From Hirudinaria manillensis (taxonomy: Eukaryota > Annelida > Clitellata > Hirudinida > Hirudinidae), in NCBI GenBank assembly GCA_034509925.1, contig CM067527.1, positions 12,517,001-12,581,000 of the forward strand: a DNA stretch of 64,000 nt, written 5' to 3'. A model generated the notes under the pieces. That model was not told the DNA's origin. It worked only from the letters and a program-made list of their open reading frames with translations, and did not search any database. Position 1 is the first letter of the stretch. Every line of letters begins with the position of its first letter. Shown piece by piece: positions 50,703 to 63,520 of this stretch. Both the position numbers and the translations under genes were made by a program.

Positions 50703-53700
50703 TTACGTTTATTTAAAGCATGTTTTAAGATTGGTTGAGGTTTGTTTAACGAAATATGTTATGTGATAATAAATAAAAGGCGAGGAAAAAAATTGTCTGG
50801 GTCTTGTTTTCGTAGGTTTTCTGCGGTGTTATGTTCATAGTATGACTGCCTTTAGATGGCGGTCTCTTCCTCTCCTTCCTCCATTTCTCTCAGGGCGGCT
50901 GCAATGATTTCCTCCGGGAGTCCTTGGTCCATGTCCAGGGTTTCTTCTTCGGGCGTCAGGTCGGCTGCAGCTGCAATTACCTGTGGGGTTGAAACCAGGG
51001 CCTGCCCTGACGGCGCTGCGGCCGGCATCATGCAGCGGGGTTTCCGTTGAATGACGCCGGTCACGTGCGCCGTATATATGTCGCGGGACCAGCGGATCGT
51101 CTCCGAGACCATGTACTTGGCCATCATCCCTGCATAACTCTGATTTATGCCAAGTATCTTGGTCACAGTCAGGTTATGCATGTGGAACGATCCGAGAGAG
51201 CCAAGCACGAAGGCCTCGTTGACGACCCTGTATCCCTTGACAGTTAGTTCATCTTCCAGCGCTTTATATTTGGCGATCTTGTCAACTCTGGCTTTTTCCA
51301 GGCGTCCGGCCGTTGTCGAACGGGACCGTCACGTCCACCATGATAATCGTTTTTTCCTCCTCATCGATGATGACGAGGTCTGGGCGGACTTGCAGTACCG
51401 ATTGCGGGACGACTTGGTTGAGGCGGGCCTTAGTCCTGGAGGCTTCAGGGAGCGCATTGTAGAGTCGCTGGAGAATGCGGTCATGGCGCTCAGTGACCAG
51501 GTACATGCGAGGTTTGCAGTGGTTTATGACGTGCGGTAACGTTTCGTCGGGGTACCCGCAAAGCCTGCAGTTCCTGGCCCCATCCTTCCATTTCTTGGCT
51601 CCGTTGAGAGGGAGCAGGTTCAGGCGGGCTCTGAAAATAAATTTCCAGTCCGTGAACCTGGTGCAATCTCCTTCTCGCAGGAAGTGGTTTGCATACGCCG
51701 ATTGGGAGGTCGAGGCGTATACTTTCCCCTGGTCCTTTTTAGAGAGCAAATCTTTGAGGCACTTTTTCCTAAAGGAGGTCTTTAGTCTGTGTTCCGTGGA
51801 GTCTAGGGGGCTGCCCTCTGTTTTTAGGCTGGGATGCCATCTCCGCCTGCAACCCATAGGAAGTTGATGTTTTTGCGGAGTAGCCCTGCTGCAGTCCTTG
51901 CTCTTGACCAGAAGTGGGTGCCGTCTGGGCTGCTTCTGTCGAAGTCGCCGTCCGTGGCGCCATTGAGGTAGCTAGTTAGTTCTTCGGTGCTGGCGGGCCG
52001 CCCGAGCTTTGCCTGAGCCGCGGAGCGGAGACAGGACACGGCAAGTTCCTTTATGGCGGGGTCCGATGAGTGGAGGAACTTGTCTGCTTGGGCTATGGTG
52101 GCGACATCAGCGGAGGTCTTTGTGGGGAACATATTCAAGCCTCCCTTGCTGTACGGGAGGTATAGGATCTCGGTAGATGCTCCGGGTCTGCAGTTGATCC
52201 AATTCCTTGCTAGGGCCCCGTATCCTGGTATCGAGTTCGTTTAGGGGGGGATTTTTCGACGAGGCCCGATTTCGTAAGAAACGATAATTTGGGAGTCAGG
52301 AATATGTTGACCGACTCGGCCTTCTGCCATGGCGCTAGGAGGGATCCGTCGATTTTCTCAAGGTCCTGACGGATTTCTGACACTGTCGTTGTCGGGTTTC
52401 GACTCGTGGGGTGAACCCGGTTGGCGTTCCGAGGTGGCGGTAGTGTCCTCGTTCTCAAGAACCACTGGTGACCCGCCGTGAATGGAGAAGGTGGTGCGAC
52501 GGGAGGTTCTTCTTTTTGCCGTCTATGTGGAGCGAGGCGCATTTAGCGGCGTTAAACTGCAGGCCTCGTTTTGTGGCTTCTTCCCCTACAGCATCCAGCA
52601 GCTCCTGCATGAGACTTGCGCTGGGGCAGTGAGAACGAGGTCGTCTGCGTAGGCGAGGACGCTGTGTCCTCTGTTTATGGAGATTATATCCATGGGTTTC
52701 AGCGAGCGACGCCGCTCGTCTGACTGACTACCGGGTCGATGGCCATGTTGAAGATCAGGGGCGATAGCGGGCATCCCTGCTTCACTCCGCTGGTGAGCAG
52801 CGTGGGGGGCGATGTGGAGCCTTTCGAAACGAACTCCGTCGTGCATCCGAACAAGTATTGTTGAAGTGTCTCTCTTGTGTTCGGGTGGAGTCGTGTTTTC
52901 CTTAAGGCTTGTGGAAATGATGTCATGCGGGACCGAGCCGAAGGCGTTTCGGAGGTCCAGCCAGACCGCGACGCAGTGTTTTCGTTTGTGCCTCGCATGT
53001 CTGAGCATGGCCTGAAGCACGAAGTTGTGTTCCGTGCAGCCTTCAGTTGGTAGGAATCCCTTTTGTTGCGGGGCCAGGATGTCGTCCTCCTTGATTAGTT
53101 GGAGAAAGCGGCCCGCGACGCAGGAGGCGAATAGTTTCCCCGATGTGTTCATCAGGGCGATTGGCCTCCAGTTGCCAGGGGAGTCAACGTCGTCCTTTTT
53201 GTGGAAGAGGACTGTTCTGGAGGTTTTCCACACATTCGGCACTAGTCTTAGTTCTCTGCACTTGTTGAAGAGTGTTGTGAGTATGTGGGTCCCTGGGTCG
53301 TACTTTTTCCAGTGGAGGTATCTGATTTTGTCTGGGCCGGGTGCCGTATTGCTACAGCGACACAGTTTTTCCCAGACTTCGCACTGGCTGAAGTCTTGAC
53401 CCAGTGGGTCGTTCCAGTTGGTCTCGTCCTCGGCCTCTTCTGGTTCTTGGGTGGGTGGGGGAGGGGCTGGTGGGTTGAAGTGCCGATCAGTCTCTCGTGG
53501 TCTATCTCGCTTTGGGGACTGGGTTTTTGGGTGATCTCTCTGACCGCTCCGCTCTTGTTGCTCTTGAAGAGTTTTTTAACCCCCTCGGGTTCTTGGGCTT
53601 GGGGGGGGGGGGGGGGGAGTGACTTGCCTCGTCCTTTGTGCGAGATCAGCACCTGGGCTCTTACCGCGTCTATCAGTTTGAGTACGACTTCATCGAGCTC

Positions 53701-55287
53701 TGTTTGGGGACGTGGCTTGAGACACCTGGTGCGCCCCACTGCTTTTGCGAGTCGGAGGGGTCTTTTATCGTGATCCTCTTTCTTTTTTTGGGTGGGGCAG
53801 TGGGTTGGTCCCGGCAGGGATTGCGGATGGTTGCGGTCGGTTTTCGTTTTTGTTGCGGGCCGTCGCTTCTCCTGCGGGTGTCTTTTTGGATTTTCTCCTG
53901 CGCCGGCTGGGTTGCGGGGGGTGACACATTTTCCTCTGTCTCCAGCTGGGTGGGCTGACCTTCAGGTGGGTTGTTGGCCTCTTTTAGGGTTCCGTATCTG
54001 ACGGCACACAATCGGCATTCGAACCCGTATTTCCTGATGTCGTGTTTCTGCCTGATGTGGCGTATCAGGCCATGGTGCGTGGCATAGCTTTGTTGCATTG
54101 CCAGGGGCACTTATAGTCTTCCTGGTTCATGGGGACTAGGAAGAAGTGGCCTTTAGGGGTTGTTTCGGGGGCGGCTTCTGGCGCGCTGCTCGAGACAGTT
54201 TCGCTTGTAGTTGCCGTCATTCGGGGGGGGAGTGGGCTTTGCCGTCTTCTTCTTGGCCTCGTCCCTGTGGCAGTCATTGAAGTGCCTTGCGGCCATCTCC
54301 GGTTCCGGGTTGTTCGAGCCGCAAAAGGAGCAATCGAAGCACGTCTCTACTTTGTGGGTTTCACTGAAGTGTTTGAGAGCCTCTTCGATTGACTTTAGGC
54401 GCGGGTGGCCCGGGGGGCACAGGGGGCAGTTTGCCTCCTGGAAGCGCGGGGGATGGGCGATCCAGACTCGTGTGCGTCTGCCAGTTTTTGCTGACAGTGA
54501 AGTGGTTGCCAGGGCCTGTGGGGGCAGCCTTTTGGGTGGGGGGAGCGGTTTTCTTCGTTGGCTTTGGTGGCTTCGCTTTGGTTGGGTTGGAGTCTGGTGT
54601 TGGTTGCTTGGGCACCTTTGGGAATCTGATGCTTAGCAGCGGGGTGACGCCCTTGGCCGGTGGGCAGGGTTTCTTTGCTGGGGCCGGGGGTGGGCTGGGG
54701 GGGGGGGGGCGGGGGGGTGCCGCGGCGACGGCGGCGTAGGTGGGGGGTGATGGGGCCAGCGTGGCTGTTGGTTGTGGGGGTGCTGCGGTGGTCGCTTTGG
54801 GTGGGGGGAGCGGAGGGGGAGGAGGGGGAAGACGGGCTTGAGGTTGCTGCGACGGTGGGTGTTGCAGCAGCTGGTGTGGGGGAGGGCCTTTTGCTATGTG
54901 TGGGCATAGGCAGGGCGGGAGGCGAGGTCAAGGTGGGGGCGGTTCTTGACGGTGAGCCGGTTTGGGTGGTGGGGAGTGTGCCTTGGGCCTGGGATGGGAA
55001 GTTGAGTGGCGACTGGAAGAGGTTCAGCCGGCGGTAATCTGTATCCCGAGGCGAGGCCGCCATTTTGCCAACGTACTTACAGCAGTGTCTTTTGCAGTAT
55101 ACTGGCGAGGACGGGGCTTTTCGCTTCCTGTTTGTTGGGGCACAACAGGTCGAAGCTCCGGATGTGGGGCTGTTGGCCGGCGGGCTGTCTTTGGGGGGGG
55201 TGTGGGCCCTTGTCGCCGGTAGTCGGGGGGCGGGGTTCTGTGATTACAGCGTGAGGCCTGGGGCTGGAGATCTTGTGGGGGGTAGAG
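50703..55287 (-). mobile_element. Element 2A: full-length copy of a second U2-specific RLE retrotransposon
   Basis: A 4585-bp insertion in the same orientation and at the same U2 site as element 1, but a different family. It is shorter, GC-richer and has fewer zinc fingers. The 3' UTR (50703-50851) ends ...AAATAAACGTAAT at the U2 junction. The length and both junctions equal those of element 2B. The coding region is broken by many one-base indels, and a 17-G run lies at 53601-53617. Confidence 0.92.
50852..55063 (-). pseudogene. Element 2A ORF: zinc fingers, RT, CCHC, RLE, multiply frameshifted
   Basis: Pieces of one protein are spread over three frames. In order: a Pro/Thr-rich N-terminus (to about 54395); one C2H2 pair (about 54283-54410, CPLC and CSFC); a second C2H2 pair (about 53970-54110, CPWQC and CRLC); an RT with GPDK (about 53335), NWRPIAL (about 53160), WLDLRNAFGS (about 52950), GVKQGCPLSP (about 52785) and YADD (about 52645); a CCHC knuckle (about 51515-51570); an endonuclease with RPD and VDVTVP (about 51320-51390). 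The C-terminus ends MEEGEEETAI at 50852. The upstream ATG used in copy 2B (61001) is not an ATG here, so the first clear ATG is at 55063. Many breaks sit where copy 2B is in frame, so the family gene was probably intact. Confidence 0.85.
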
Positions 55288-55321
55288 CACTTTGATCTTA
55301 GCGAAAGGCCCGAGAAGCGAT

Positions 55322-56342
55322 AAATTTCCCACTGGAACTGTCAGGAAGATTAGAAAAAAGCGCGAAAATGACCAGGTGGAAGGCCCGCCGTCGACTGGAG
55401 GCGCGCACGAGAGAAAGGGGCGCGCACGAGCTAGCCTCGCGGTCTAGGCTCTCGCTCGTTCGACACGCCCACTTCCGCCTACGGCGGAACCTTAATGGGT
55501 TAATTAATTGATTAATTAACTCATTAAATCGATCTATTACAAATTTTTTTAATTTGAAAATTTTGGGCACGAATAAAAGAAATTGAGTGAAAAACGAACG
55601 TTTTGTCTCGAAATACATCTATATTGGTTGGTTGATTGATTGAGTAATTAGTTAATTAACGTATTAATTAATAAAGCGTTATTATAGGGGGCGAGCGTTA
55701 ACCACTCTACTAGTATTAGGTACCGTATTAGGTAACGCGCGCAGCCAGTTAACGGCTAGATAAAGGAGCGCGACGTTATTTTTAGACCGAGCCGTTACGT
55801 CACGCCACGCAAGACTTTAAGGTAGGGAAGGGCTACGCGAGGTTTCCCTATAGAACGAGCGACGACGACGACTATTATTATCACCACGATAATCGTTTAA
55901 TAAATCAATCGACCAATTAATAAAAATCAATTAACGCTATTTTAAGAAAATTTTTAAGTGTAATAATAATTAATTAATTAATTAATTAACAATCATTAAA
56001 ATTCAATTCAAGTAATGTAATCATTTTTTATCGATTTTATTTGTTTATTTCTGGAAATATCCTAGATTTACGGCGGCGCGAGCCGGTCGCTCATTATCGA
56101 CTACGAGTATAGGCAGCACCAACAGCCTTACCTTACGTACCTACTTTATGGTAGACCCGTAGTAGTAGTGGACGGGAGTAGACAGTGGAGCGGAAACAAA
56201 GTCGCCAGATGTCGCCTCTGACCCCGGATATCTGAAAAAGGGAAGAAAACATGTTAGTAGAAGAAAAAGGTTGGTTCCTTTCTGATAAAGAAAGACAACA
56301 CGAATTTCAAACATCTTTATTGACTTTAATTCAAATTTCGAC
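55322..56342. other. Divergent U2 spacer between elements 2A and 2B
   Basis: A normal spacer in layout but with several private indels (for example cattaaatcg near 55525, one extra AATT near 55985) and about nine substitutions between about 56064 and 56177, mostly A-to-C or T-to-G. It is the most divergent unit in the window. No gene is seen. Confidence 0.8.
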
Positions 56343-56493
56343 GATGGGCCGATCCCGGAGGTACTGCAATACCGGGCCAACCCGTGGAGGAGTCTGGGCA
56401 AGCCCGAGACCGCCTCCTCTGTCCAAAGATAAGTTTAATATCGATATCCTCCGATGGAGGATCTATCAGATATTAAGCTGATAAGAACAGATA

Positions 56494-59400
56494 TTACGTT
56501 TATTTAAAGCATGTTTTAAGATTGGTTGAGGTTTGTTTAACGAAATATGTTATGTGATAATAAATAAAAGGCGAGGAAAAAAATTGTCTGGGTCTTGTTT
56601 TCGTAGGTTTTCTGCGGTGTTATGTTCATAGTATGACTGCCTTTAGATGGCGGTCTCTTCCTCTCCTTCCTCCATTTCTCTCAGGGCGGCTGCAATGATT
56701 TCCTCCGGGAGTCCTTGGTCCATGTCCAGGGTTTCTTCTTCGGGCGTCAGGTCGGCTGCAGCTGCAATTACCTGTGGGGTTGAAACCAGGGCCTGCCCTG
56801 ACGGCGCTGCGGCCGGCATCATGCAGCGGGGTTTCCGTTGAATGACGCCGGTCACGTGCGCCGTATATATGTCGCGGGACCAGCGGATCGTCTCCGAGAC
56901 CATTATTGGCCATCATCCCTGCATAACTCTGATTTATGCCAAGTATCTTGGTCACAGTCAGGTTATGCATGTGGAACGATCCGAGAGAGCCAAGCACGAA
57001 GGCCTCGTTGACGACCCTGTATCCCTTGACAGTTAGTTCATCTTCCAGCGCTTTATATTTGGCGATCTTGTCAACTCTGGCTTTTTCCAGGGCGTCCGGG
57101 CCGGTTGTCGAACGGGACCGTCACGTCCACCATGATAATCGTTTTTTCCTCCTCATCGATGATGACGAGGTCTGGGCGGACTTGCAGTACCGATTGCGGG
57201 ACGACTTGGTTTGAGGCGGGCCTTAGTCCTGGAGGCTTCAGGGAGCGCATTGTAGAGTCGCTGGAGAATGCGGTCATGGCGCTCAGTGACCAGGTACATG
57301 CGAGGTTTGCAGTGGTTTATGACGTGCGGTAACGTTTCGTCGGGGTACCCGCAAAGCCTGCAGTTCCTGGCCCCATCCTTCCATTTCTTGGCTCCGTTGA
57401 GAGGGAGCAGTTCAGGCGGGCTCTGAAAATAAATTTCCAGTCCGTGAACCTGGTGCAATCTCCTTCTCGCAGGAAGTGGTTTGCATACGCCGATTGGGAG
57501 GTCGAGGCGTATACTTTCCCCCTGGTCCTTTTTAGAGAGCAAATCTTTGATGGCACTTTTTCCTAAAGGAGGTCTTTAGTCTGTGTTCCGTGGAGTCTAG
57601 GGGCTGCCCTCTGTTTTTAGGCTCGGGATGCCATCTCCGCCTGCAACCCATAGGAAGTTGATGTTTTTGCGGAGTAGCCCTGCTGCAGTCCTTGCTCTTG
57701 ACCAGAAGTGGGTGCCGTCTGGGCTGCTTCTGTCGAAGTCGCCGTCCGTGGCGCCATTGAGGTAGCTAGTTAGTTCTTCGGTGCTGGCGGGCCGCCCGAG
57801 CTTTGCCTGAGCCGCGGAGCGGAGACAGGACACGGCAAAGTTCCTTTATGGCGGGGTCCGATGAGTGGAGGAACTTGTCTGCTTGGGCTATGGTGGCGAC
57901 ATCAGCGGAGGTCTTTGTGGGGAAACATATTCAAGCCTCCCTTGCTGTACGGGAGGTATAGGATCTCGGTAGATGCTCCGGGTCTGCAGTTGATCCAATT
58001 CCTTGCTAGGGCCCGTATCCTGGTATCGAGTTTCGTTTAGGGGGGATTTTTCGACGAGGCCCGATTTCGTAAGAAACGATAATTTGGGAGTCAGGAATAT
58101 GTTGACCGACTCGGCCTTCTGCCATGGCGCTAGGAGGGATCCGTCGATTTTCTCAAGGTCCTGACGGATTTCTGACACTGTCGTTGTCGGGTCGACTCGT
58201 GGGGTGAACCCGGTTGGCGTTCCGAGGTGGCGGTAGTGGTCCTCGTTCTCAAGAACCACTGGTGACCCGCCGTGAATGGAGAAGGTGGTGCGACGGGAGG
58301 TTCTTCTTTTGCCGTCTATGTGGAGCGAGGCGCATTTAGCGGCGTTAAACTGCAGGCCTCGTTTTGTGGCTTCTTCCCCTACAGCATCCAGCAGCTCCTG
58401 CATGAGACTTGCGCTGGGGGCAGTGAGAACGAGGTCGTCTGCGTAGGCGAGGACGCTGTGTCTCTGTTTATGGAGATTATATCCATGGGTTTCAGCGAGC
58501 GACGACGCGCTCGTCTGACTACCGGGTCGATGGCCATGTTGAAGATCAGGGGCGATAGCGGCATCCCTGCTTCACTCCGCTGGTGAGCAGCGTGGGGGGC
58601 GATGTGGAGCCTTTCGAAACGAACTCCGTCGTGCATCCGAACAAGTATTGTTTTGAAGTGTCTCTCTTGTGTTCGGGTGGAGTCGTTTTTCCTTAAGGCT
58701 TGTGGAAATGATGTCATGCGGGACGAGCCGAAGGCGTTTCGGAGGTCCAGCCAGACCGCGACGCAGTGTTTCGTTTGTGCCTCGCATGTCTGAGCATGGC
58801 CCTGAAGCACGAAGTTGTGTTCCGTGCAGCCTTCAGTTGGTAGGAATCCCTTTTGTTGCGGGCGCCAGGATGTCGTCCTCCTTGATTAGTTGGAGAAAGC
58901 GGCCCGCGACGCAGGAGGCGAATAGTTTTCCCCGATGTGTTTCATCAGGGCGATTGGCCTCCAGTTGCCAGGGGAGTCAACGTCGTCCTTTTTGTGGAAG
59001 AGGACTGTTCTGGAGGTTTTCCACACATTCGGCACTAGTCTTAGTTCTCTGCACTTGTTGAAGAGTGTTTGTGAGTATGTGGGTCCCTGGGTCGTACTTT
59101 TTCCAGTGGAGGTATCTGATTTTGTCTGGGCCGGGTGCCGTATTGCTACAGCGACACAGTTTTTCCCAGACTTCGCACTGGCTGAAGTCTTGACCCAGTG
59201 GGTCGTTCCAGTTGGTCTCGTCCTCGGCCTCTTCTGGTTCTTGGGTGGGTGGGGGAGGGGCTGGTGGGTTGAAGTGCCCGATCAGTCTCTCGTGGTCGAT
59301 CTCGCATTGGGGACTTGGCTTTTGCGTGATCTCTCTGAACGCTCCGCTCTTGTTGCTCTTGAAGAGCTTTTGAATCCTCTCTGCTTCTTGGGCTTGGGTG

Positions 59401-61078
59401 CGGGGGGGCGGGAGTGACTTGCCTCGTCCTTTGTGCGAGATCAGCACCTGGGCTCTTACCGCGTCTATCAGTTTGAGTACGACTTCATCGAGCTCTGTTT
59501 GGGACGTGGCTTGAGACACCTGGTGCGCCCACTGCTTTTGCGAGTCGGAGGGGTCTTTTATCGTGATCCTCTTTCTTTTTTTGGGTGGGGCAGTGGGTTG
59601 GGTCCCGGCAGGGATTGCGGATGGTTGCGGTCGGTTTTCGTTTTTGTTGCGGGCCGTCGCTTCTCCTGCGGGTGTCTTTTTGGATTTTCTCTGCGCCGGC
59701 TGGGTTGCGGGGGGTGACACATTTTCCTCTGTCTCCAGCTGGTGGGCTGACTTCAGGTGGTTGTTGGCCTCTTTTAGGGTTCCGTATCTGACGGCACACA
59801 ATCGGCATTCGAAACCCGTATGTCCTGATGTCGTGTTGCTGCCTGATGTGGCGTATCAGGCCATGGTGCGTGGCATAGCTTTTGTTGCATTGCCAGGGGC
59901 ACTTATAGTCTTCCTGGTTCATGGGGACTAGGAAGAAGTGGCCTTTAGGGGTTGTTTCGGGGCGGCTTCTGGCGCGCTGCTCGAGACAGTTTCGCTTGTA
60001 GTTGCCGTCATTCGGGGGGGAGTGGGCTTTGCCGTCTTCTTCTTGGCCTCGTCCCTGTGGCAGTCATTGAAGTGCCTTGCGGCCATCTCCGGTTCCGGGT
60101 TGTTCGAGCCGCAAAAAGGAGCAATCGAAGCACGTCTCTACTTTGTGGGTTTCACTGAAGTGTTTGAGAGCCTCTTCGATTGACTTTAGGCGCGGGTGGC
60201 CCGGGGGGCACAGGGGGCAGTTTGCCTCCTGGAAGCGCGGGGATGGGCGATCCAGACTCGTGTGCGTCTGCCAGTTTTTTGCTGACAGTGAAGTGGTTGC
60301 CAGGGCCTGTGGGGGCAGCCTTTTGGGTGGGGGGAGCTGTTTTCTTCGTTGGCTTTGGTGGCTTCGCTTTGGTTGGGTTGGAGTCTGGTGTTGGTTGCTT
60401 GGGCACCTTTTGGGAATCTGATGCTTAGCAGCGGGGTGACGCCCTTGGCGGGTGGGCGGGGGTTGTTTGCTGGGGCCGGTGATGGGCTGGGGTGGGTGGG
60501 GCGGGGTGGTGCCGAGGCGACGTCGGCGTATGTGTGGGGGTGATGGGGCCAGCGTGGCTGTTGGTTGTGGGGTGCTGCGGTGGTCGCTTTGGGTGGGGCA
60601 GCGGAGGGGGAGGAGGGTGGAAGACGGGCTTGAGGTTGCTGCGACGGTGGGTGTTGCAGCAGTGGTGTGGGGGCGGGCCTTTTGCTATGTGTGGGCATAG
60701 GCAGGGCGGGAGGCGAGGTCAAGGTGGGGGCGGTTCTTGACGGTGAGCCGGTTTGGGTGGTGGGGAGTGTGCCTTGGGCCTGGGATGGGAAGTTGAGTGG
60801 CGACTGGAAGAGGTTCAGCCGGCGGTAATCTGTATCCCGAGGCGAGGCCGCCATTTTGCCAACGTACTTACAGCAGTGTCTTTTGCAGTATACTGGCGAG
60901 GACGGGGCTTTTCGCTTCCTGTTTGTTGGGGCACAACAGGTCGAAGCTCCGGATGTGGGGCTGTTGGCCGGCGGGCTGTCTTTGGTGGGGGTGTGGGTCA
61001 TTGTAGCTGTTAGTCGGGGGGTGGGGTTCTGTGATTACAGCGTGAGGCCTGGGGCTGGAGATCTTGTGGGGGGTAGAG
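56494..61078 (-). mobile_element. Element 2B: second full-length copy
   Basis: It is 4585 bp, the same length as 2A, in the next U2 unit. The two align throughout, differing mainly by scattered one-base indels and a few substitution clusters (near 53511-53612 against 59303-59412, and in the first 100 bp of the element). They could be independent insertions or a duplication of one occupied unit. Confidence 0.92.
56643..61001 (-). pseudogene. Element 2B ORF: zinc fingers, RT, CCHC, RLE, multiply frameshifted
   Basis: The domain order is as in 2A. The likely start is the ATG at 61001, leaving a 77-nt 5' UTR. The first segment is open to 60186 and has a Cys/Lys/Arg-rich patch ahead of the Pro-rich stretch. 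Another long open segment (58977-59801) links the second zinc-finger pair to the RT entry (GPDK, about 59120). Frame breaks include a five-A run in the first finger pair (about 60114-60118; four A in 2A) and one base lost just before the YADD box (about 58458-58462, tgtgtctctg against tgtgtcctctg). The endonuclease and the C-terminus (56643-56903) are recognisable. Confidence 0.85.
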
Positions 61079-62128
61079 CACTTTGATCTTAGCCGAAAGG
61101 CCGAGAAGCGATAAATTCCACTGGAACTGTCAGGAAGATTAGAAAAAAGCGCGAAAAATGACCAGGTGGAAGGCCCGCCGTCGACTGGAGGCGCGCACGA
61201 GAGAAAGGGGCGCGCACGAGCTAGCCTCGCGGTCTAGGCTCTCGCTCGTTCGACACGCCCACTTCCGCCTACGGCGGAACCTTAATGGGTTAATTAATTG
61301 ATTAATTAACTCATTAATCGATCTATTACAAATTTTTTTAATTTGAAAATTTTGGGCACGAATAAAAGAAATTGAGTGAAAAACGAACGTTTTGTCTCGA
61401 AATACATCTATATTGGTTGGTTGATTGATTGAGTAATTAGTTAATTAACGTATTAATTAATAAAGCGTTATTATAGGGGGCGAGCGTTAACCACTCTACT
61501 AGTATTAGGTACCGTATTAGGTAACGCGCGCAGCCAGTTAACGGCTAGATAAAGGAGCGCGACGTTATTTTTAGACCGAGCCGTTACGTCACGCCACGCA
61601 AGACTTTAAGGTAGGGAAGGGCTACGCGAGGTTTCCCTATAGAACGAGCGACGACGACGACTATTATTATCACCACGATAATCGTTTAATAAATCAATCG
61701 ACCAATTAATAAAAATCAATTAACGCTATTTTAAGAAAATTTTTAAGTGTAATAATAATTAATTAATTAATTAACAATCATTAAAATTCAATTCAAGTAA
61801 TGTAATCATTTTTTATCGATTTTATTTGTTTATTTCTGGAAATATCCAATATTTACGGCGGCGCGAGCCGGTCGCTCATTATCGACTACTATTATAGACA
61901 GCAACAACAGACTTACCTTACGTACCTACCTTTATGGTAGACCAGTAGTAGTAGTGGACGGTAGTAGACAGTGGAGCGGAAACAAAGTCGCCAGATGTCG
62001 CCTCTGACCCCGGATATCTGAAAAAGGGAAGAAAACATGTTAGTAGAAGAAAAAGGTTGGTTCCTTTCTGATAAAGAAAGACAACACGAATTTCAAACAT
62101 CTTTATTAACTTTAATTCAAATTTCGAC

Positions 62129-62316
62129 GATGGGCCGATCCCGGAGGTACTGCAATACCGGGCCAACCCGTGGAGGAGTCTGGGCAAGCCCGAGACCGCC
62201 TCCTCTGTCCAAAGATAAGTTTAATATCGATATCCTCCGATGGAGGATCTATCAGATATTAAGCTGATAAGAACAGATACTACACTTTGATCTTAGCCGA
62301 AAGGCCGAGAAGCGAT
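62129..62316 (-). ncRNA. U2 snRNA gene, copy 40
   Basis: Complete; the array returns to standard 1204-bp units above element 2B. Confidence 0.96.
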
Positions 62317-63332
62317 AAATTCCACTGGAACTGTCAGGAAGATTAGAAAAAAGCGCGAAAAATGACCAGGTGGAAGGCCCGCCGTCGACTGGAGGCGCGC
62401 ACGAGAGAAAGGGGCGCGCACGAGCTAGCCTCGCGGTCTAGGCTCTCGCTCGTTCGACACGCCCACTTCCGCCTACGGCGGAACCTTAATGGGTTAATTA
62501 ATTGATTAATTAACTCATTAATCGATCTATTACAAATTTTTTTAATTTGAAAATTTTGGGCACGAATAAAAGAAATTGAGTGAAAAACGAACGTTTTGTC
62601 TCGAAATACATCTATATTGGTTGGTTGATTGATTGAGTAATTAGTTAATTAACGTATTAATTAATAAAGCGTTATTATAGGGGGCGAGCGTTAACCACTC
62701 TACTAGTATTAGGTACCGTATTAGGTAACGCGCGCAGCCAGTTAACGGCTAGATAAAGGAGCGCGACGTTATTTTTAGACCGAGCCGTTACGTCACGCCA
62801 CGCAAGACTTTAAGGTAGGGAAGGGCTACGCGAGGTTTCCCTATAGAACGAGCGACGACGACGACTATTATTATCACCACGATAATCGTTTAATAAATCA
62901 ATCGACCAATTAATAAAAATCAATTAACGCTATTTTAAGAAAATTTTTAAGTGTAATAATAATTAATTAATTAATTAACAATCATTAAAATTCAATTCAA
63001 GTAATGTAATCATTTTTTATCGATTTTATTTGTTTATTTCTGGAAATATCCAATATTTACGGCGGCGCGAGCCGGTCGCTCATTATCGACTACTATTATA
63101 GACAGCAACAACAGACTTACCTTACGTACCTACCTTTATGGTAGACCAGTAGTAGTAGTGGACGGTAGTAGACAGTGGAGCGGAAACAAAGTCGCCAGAT
63201 GTCGCCTCTGACCCCGGATATCTGAAAAAGGGAAGAAAACATGTTAGTAGAAGAAAAAGGTTGGTTCCTTTCTGATAAAGAAAGACAACACGAATTTCAA
63301 ACATCTTTATTAACTTTAATTCAAATTTCGAC

Positions 63333-63520
63333 GATGGGCCGATCCCGGAGGTACTGCAATACCGGGCCAACCCGTGGAGGAGTCTGGGCAAGCCCGAGAC
63401 CGCCTCCTCTGTCCAAAGATAAGTTTAATATCGATATCCTCCGATGGAGGATCTATCAGATATTAAGCTGATAAGAACAGATACTACACTTTGATCTTAG
63501 CCGAAAGGCCGAGAAGCGAT
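63333..63520 (-). ncRNA. U2 snRNA gene, copy 41
   Basis: Complete; its promoter and about 480 bp of upstream spacer lie before the window end. Confidence 0.96.

Larger units (their letters stand above)
50552..55321 (-). pseudogene. U2 snRNA gene, copy 38, split by element 2A
   Basis: U2 nt 1-34 are at 55288-55321 and the rest at 50552-50702; three target bases are missing. The 5' stub also has compensating one-base changes (cttagcgaaaggcccgag for cttagccgaaaggccgag) seen in no other copy, possibly consensus errors. Confidence 0.93.
56343..61112 (-). pseudogene. U2 snRNA gene, copy 39, split by element 2B
   Basis: U2 nt 1-34 are at 61079-61112 and the rest at 56343-56493. The junctions are the same as in copy 38. 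Confidence 0.93.

Noticed and set aside
54660..55037. Gly/Val-rich plus-strand ORFs opposite element 2
   Set aside because: They are antisense translations of the Pro-rich N-terminus and are not conserved between 2A and 2B.
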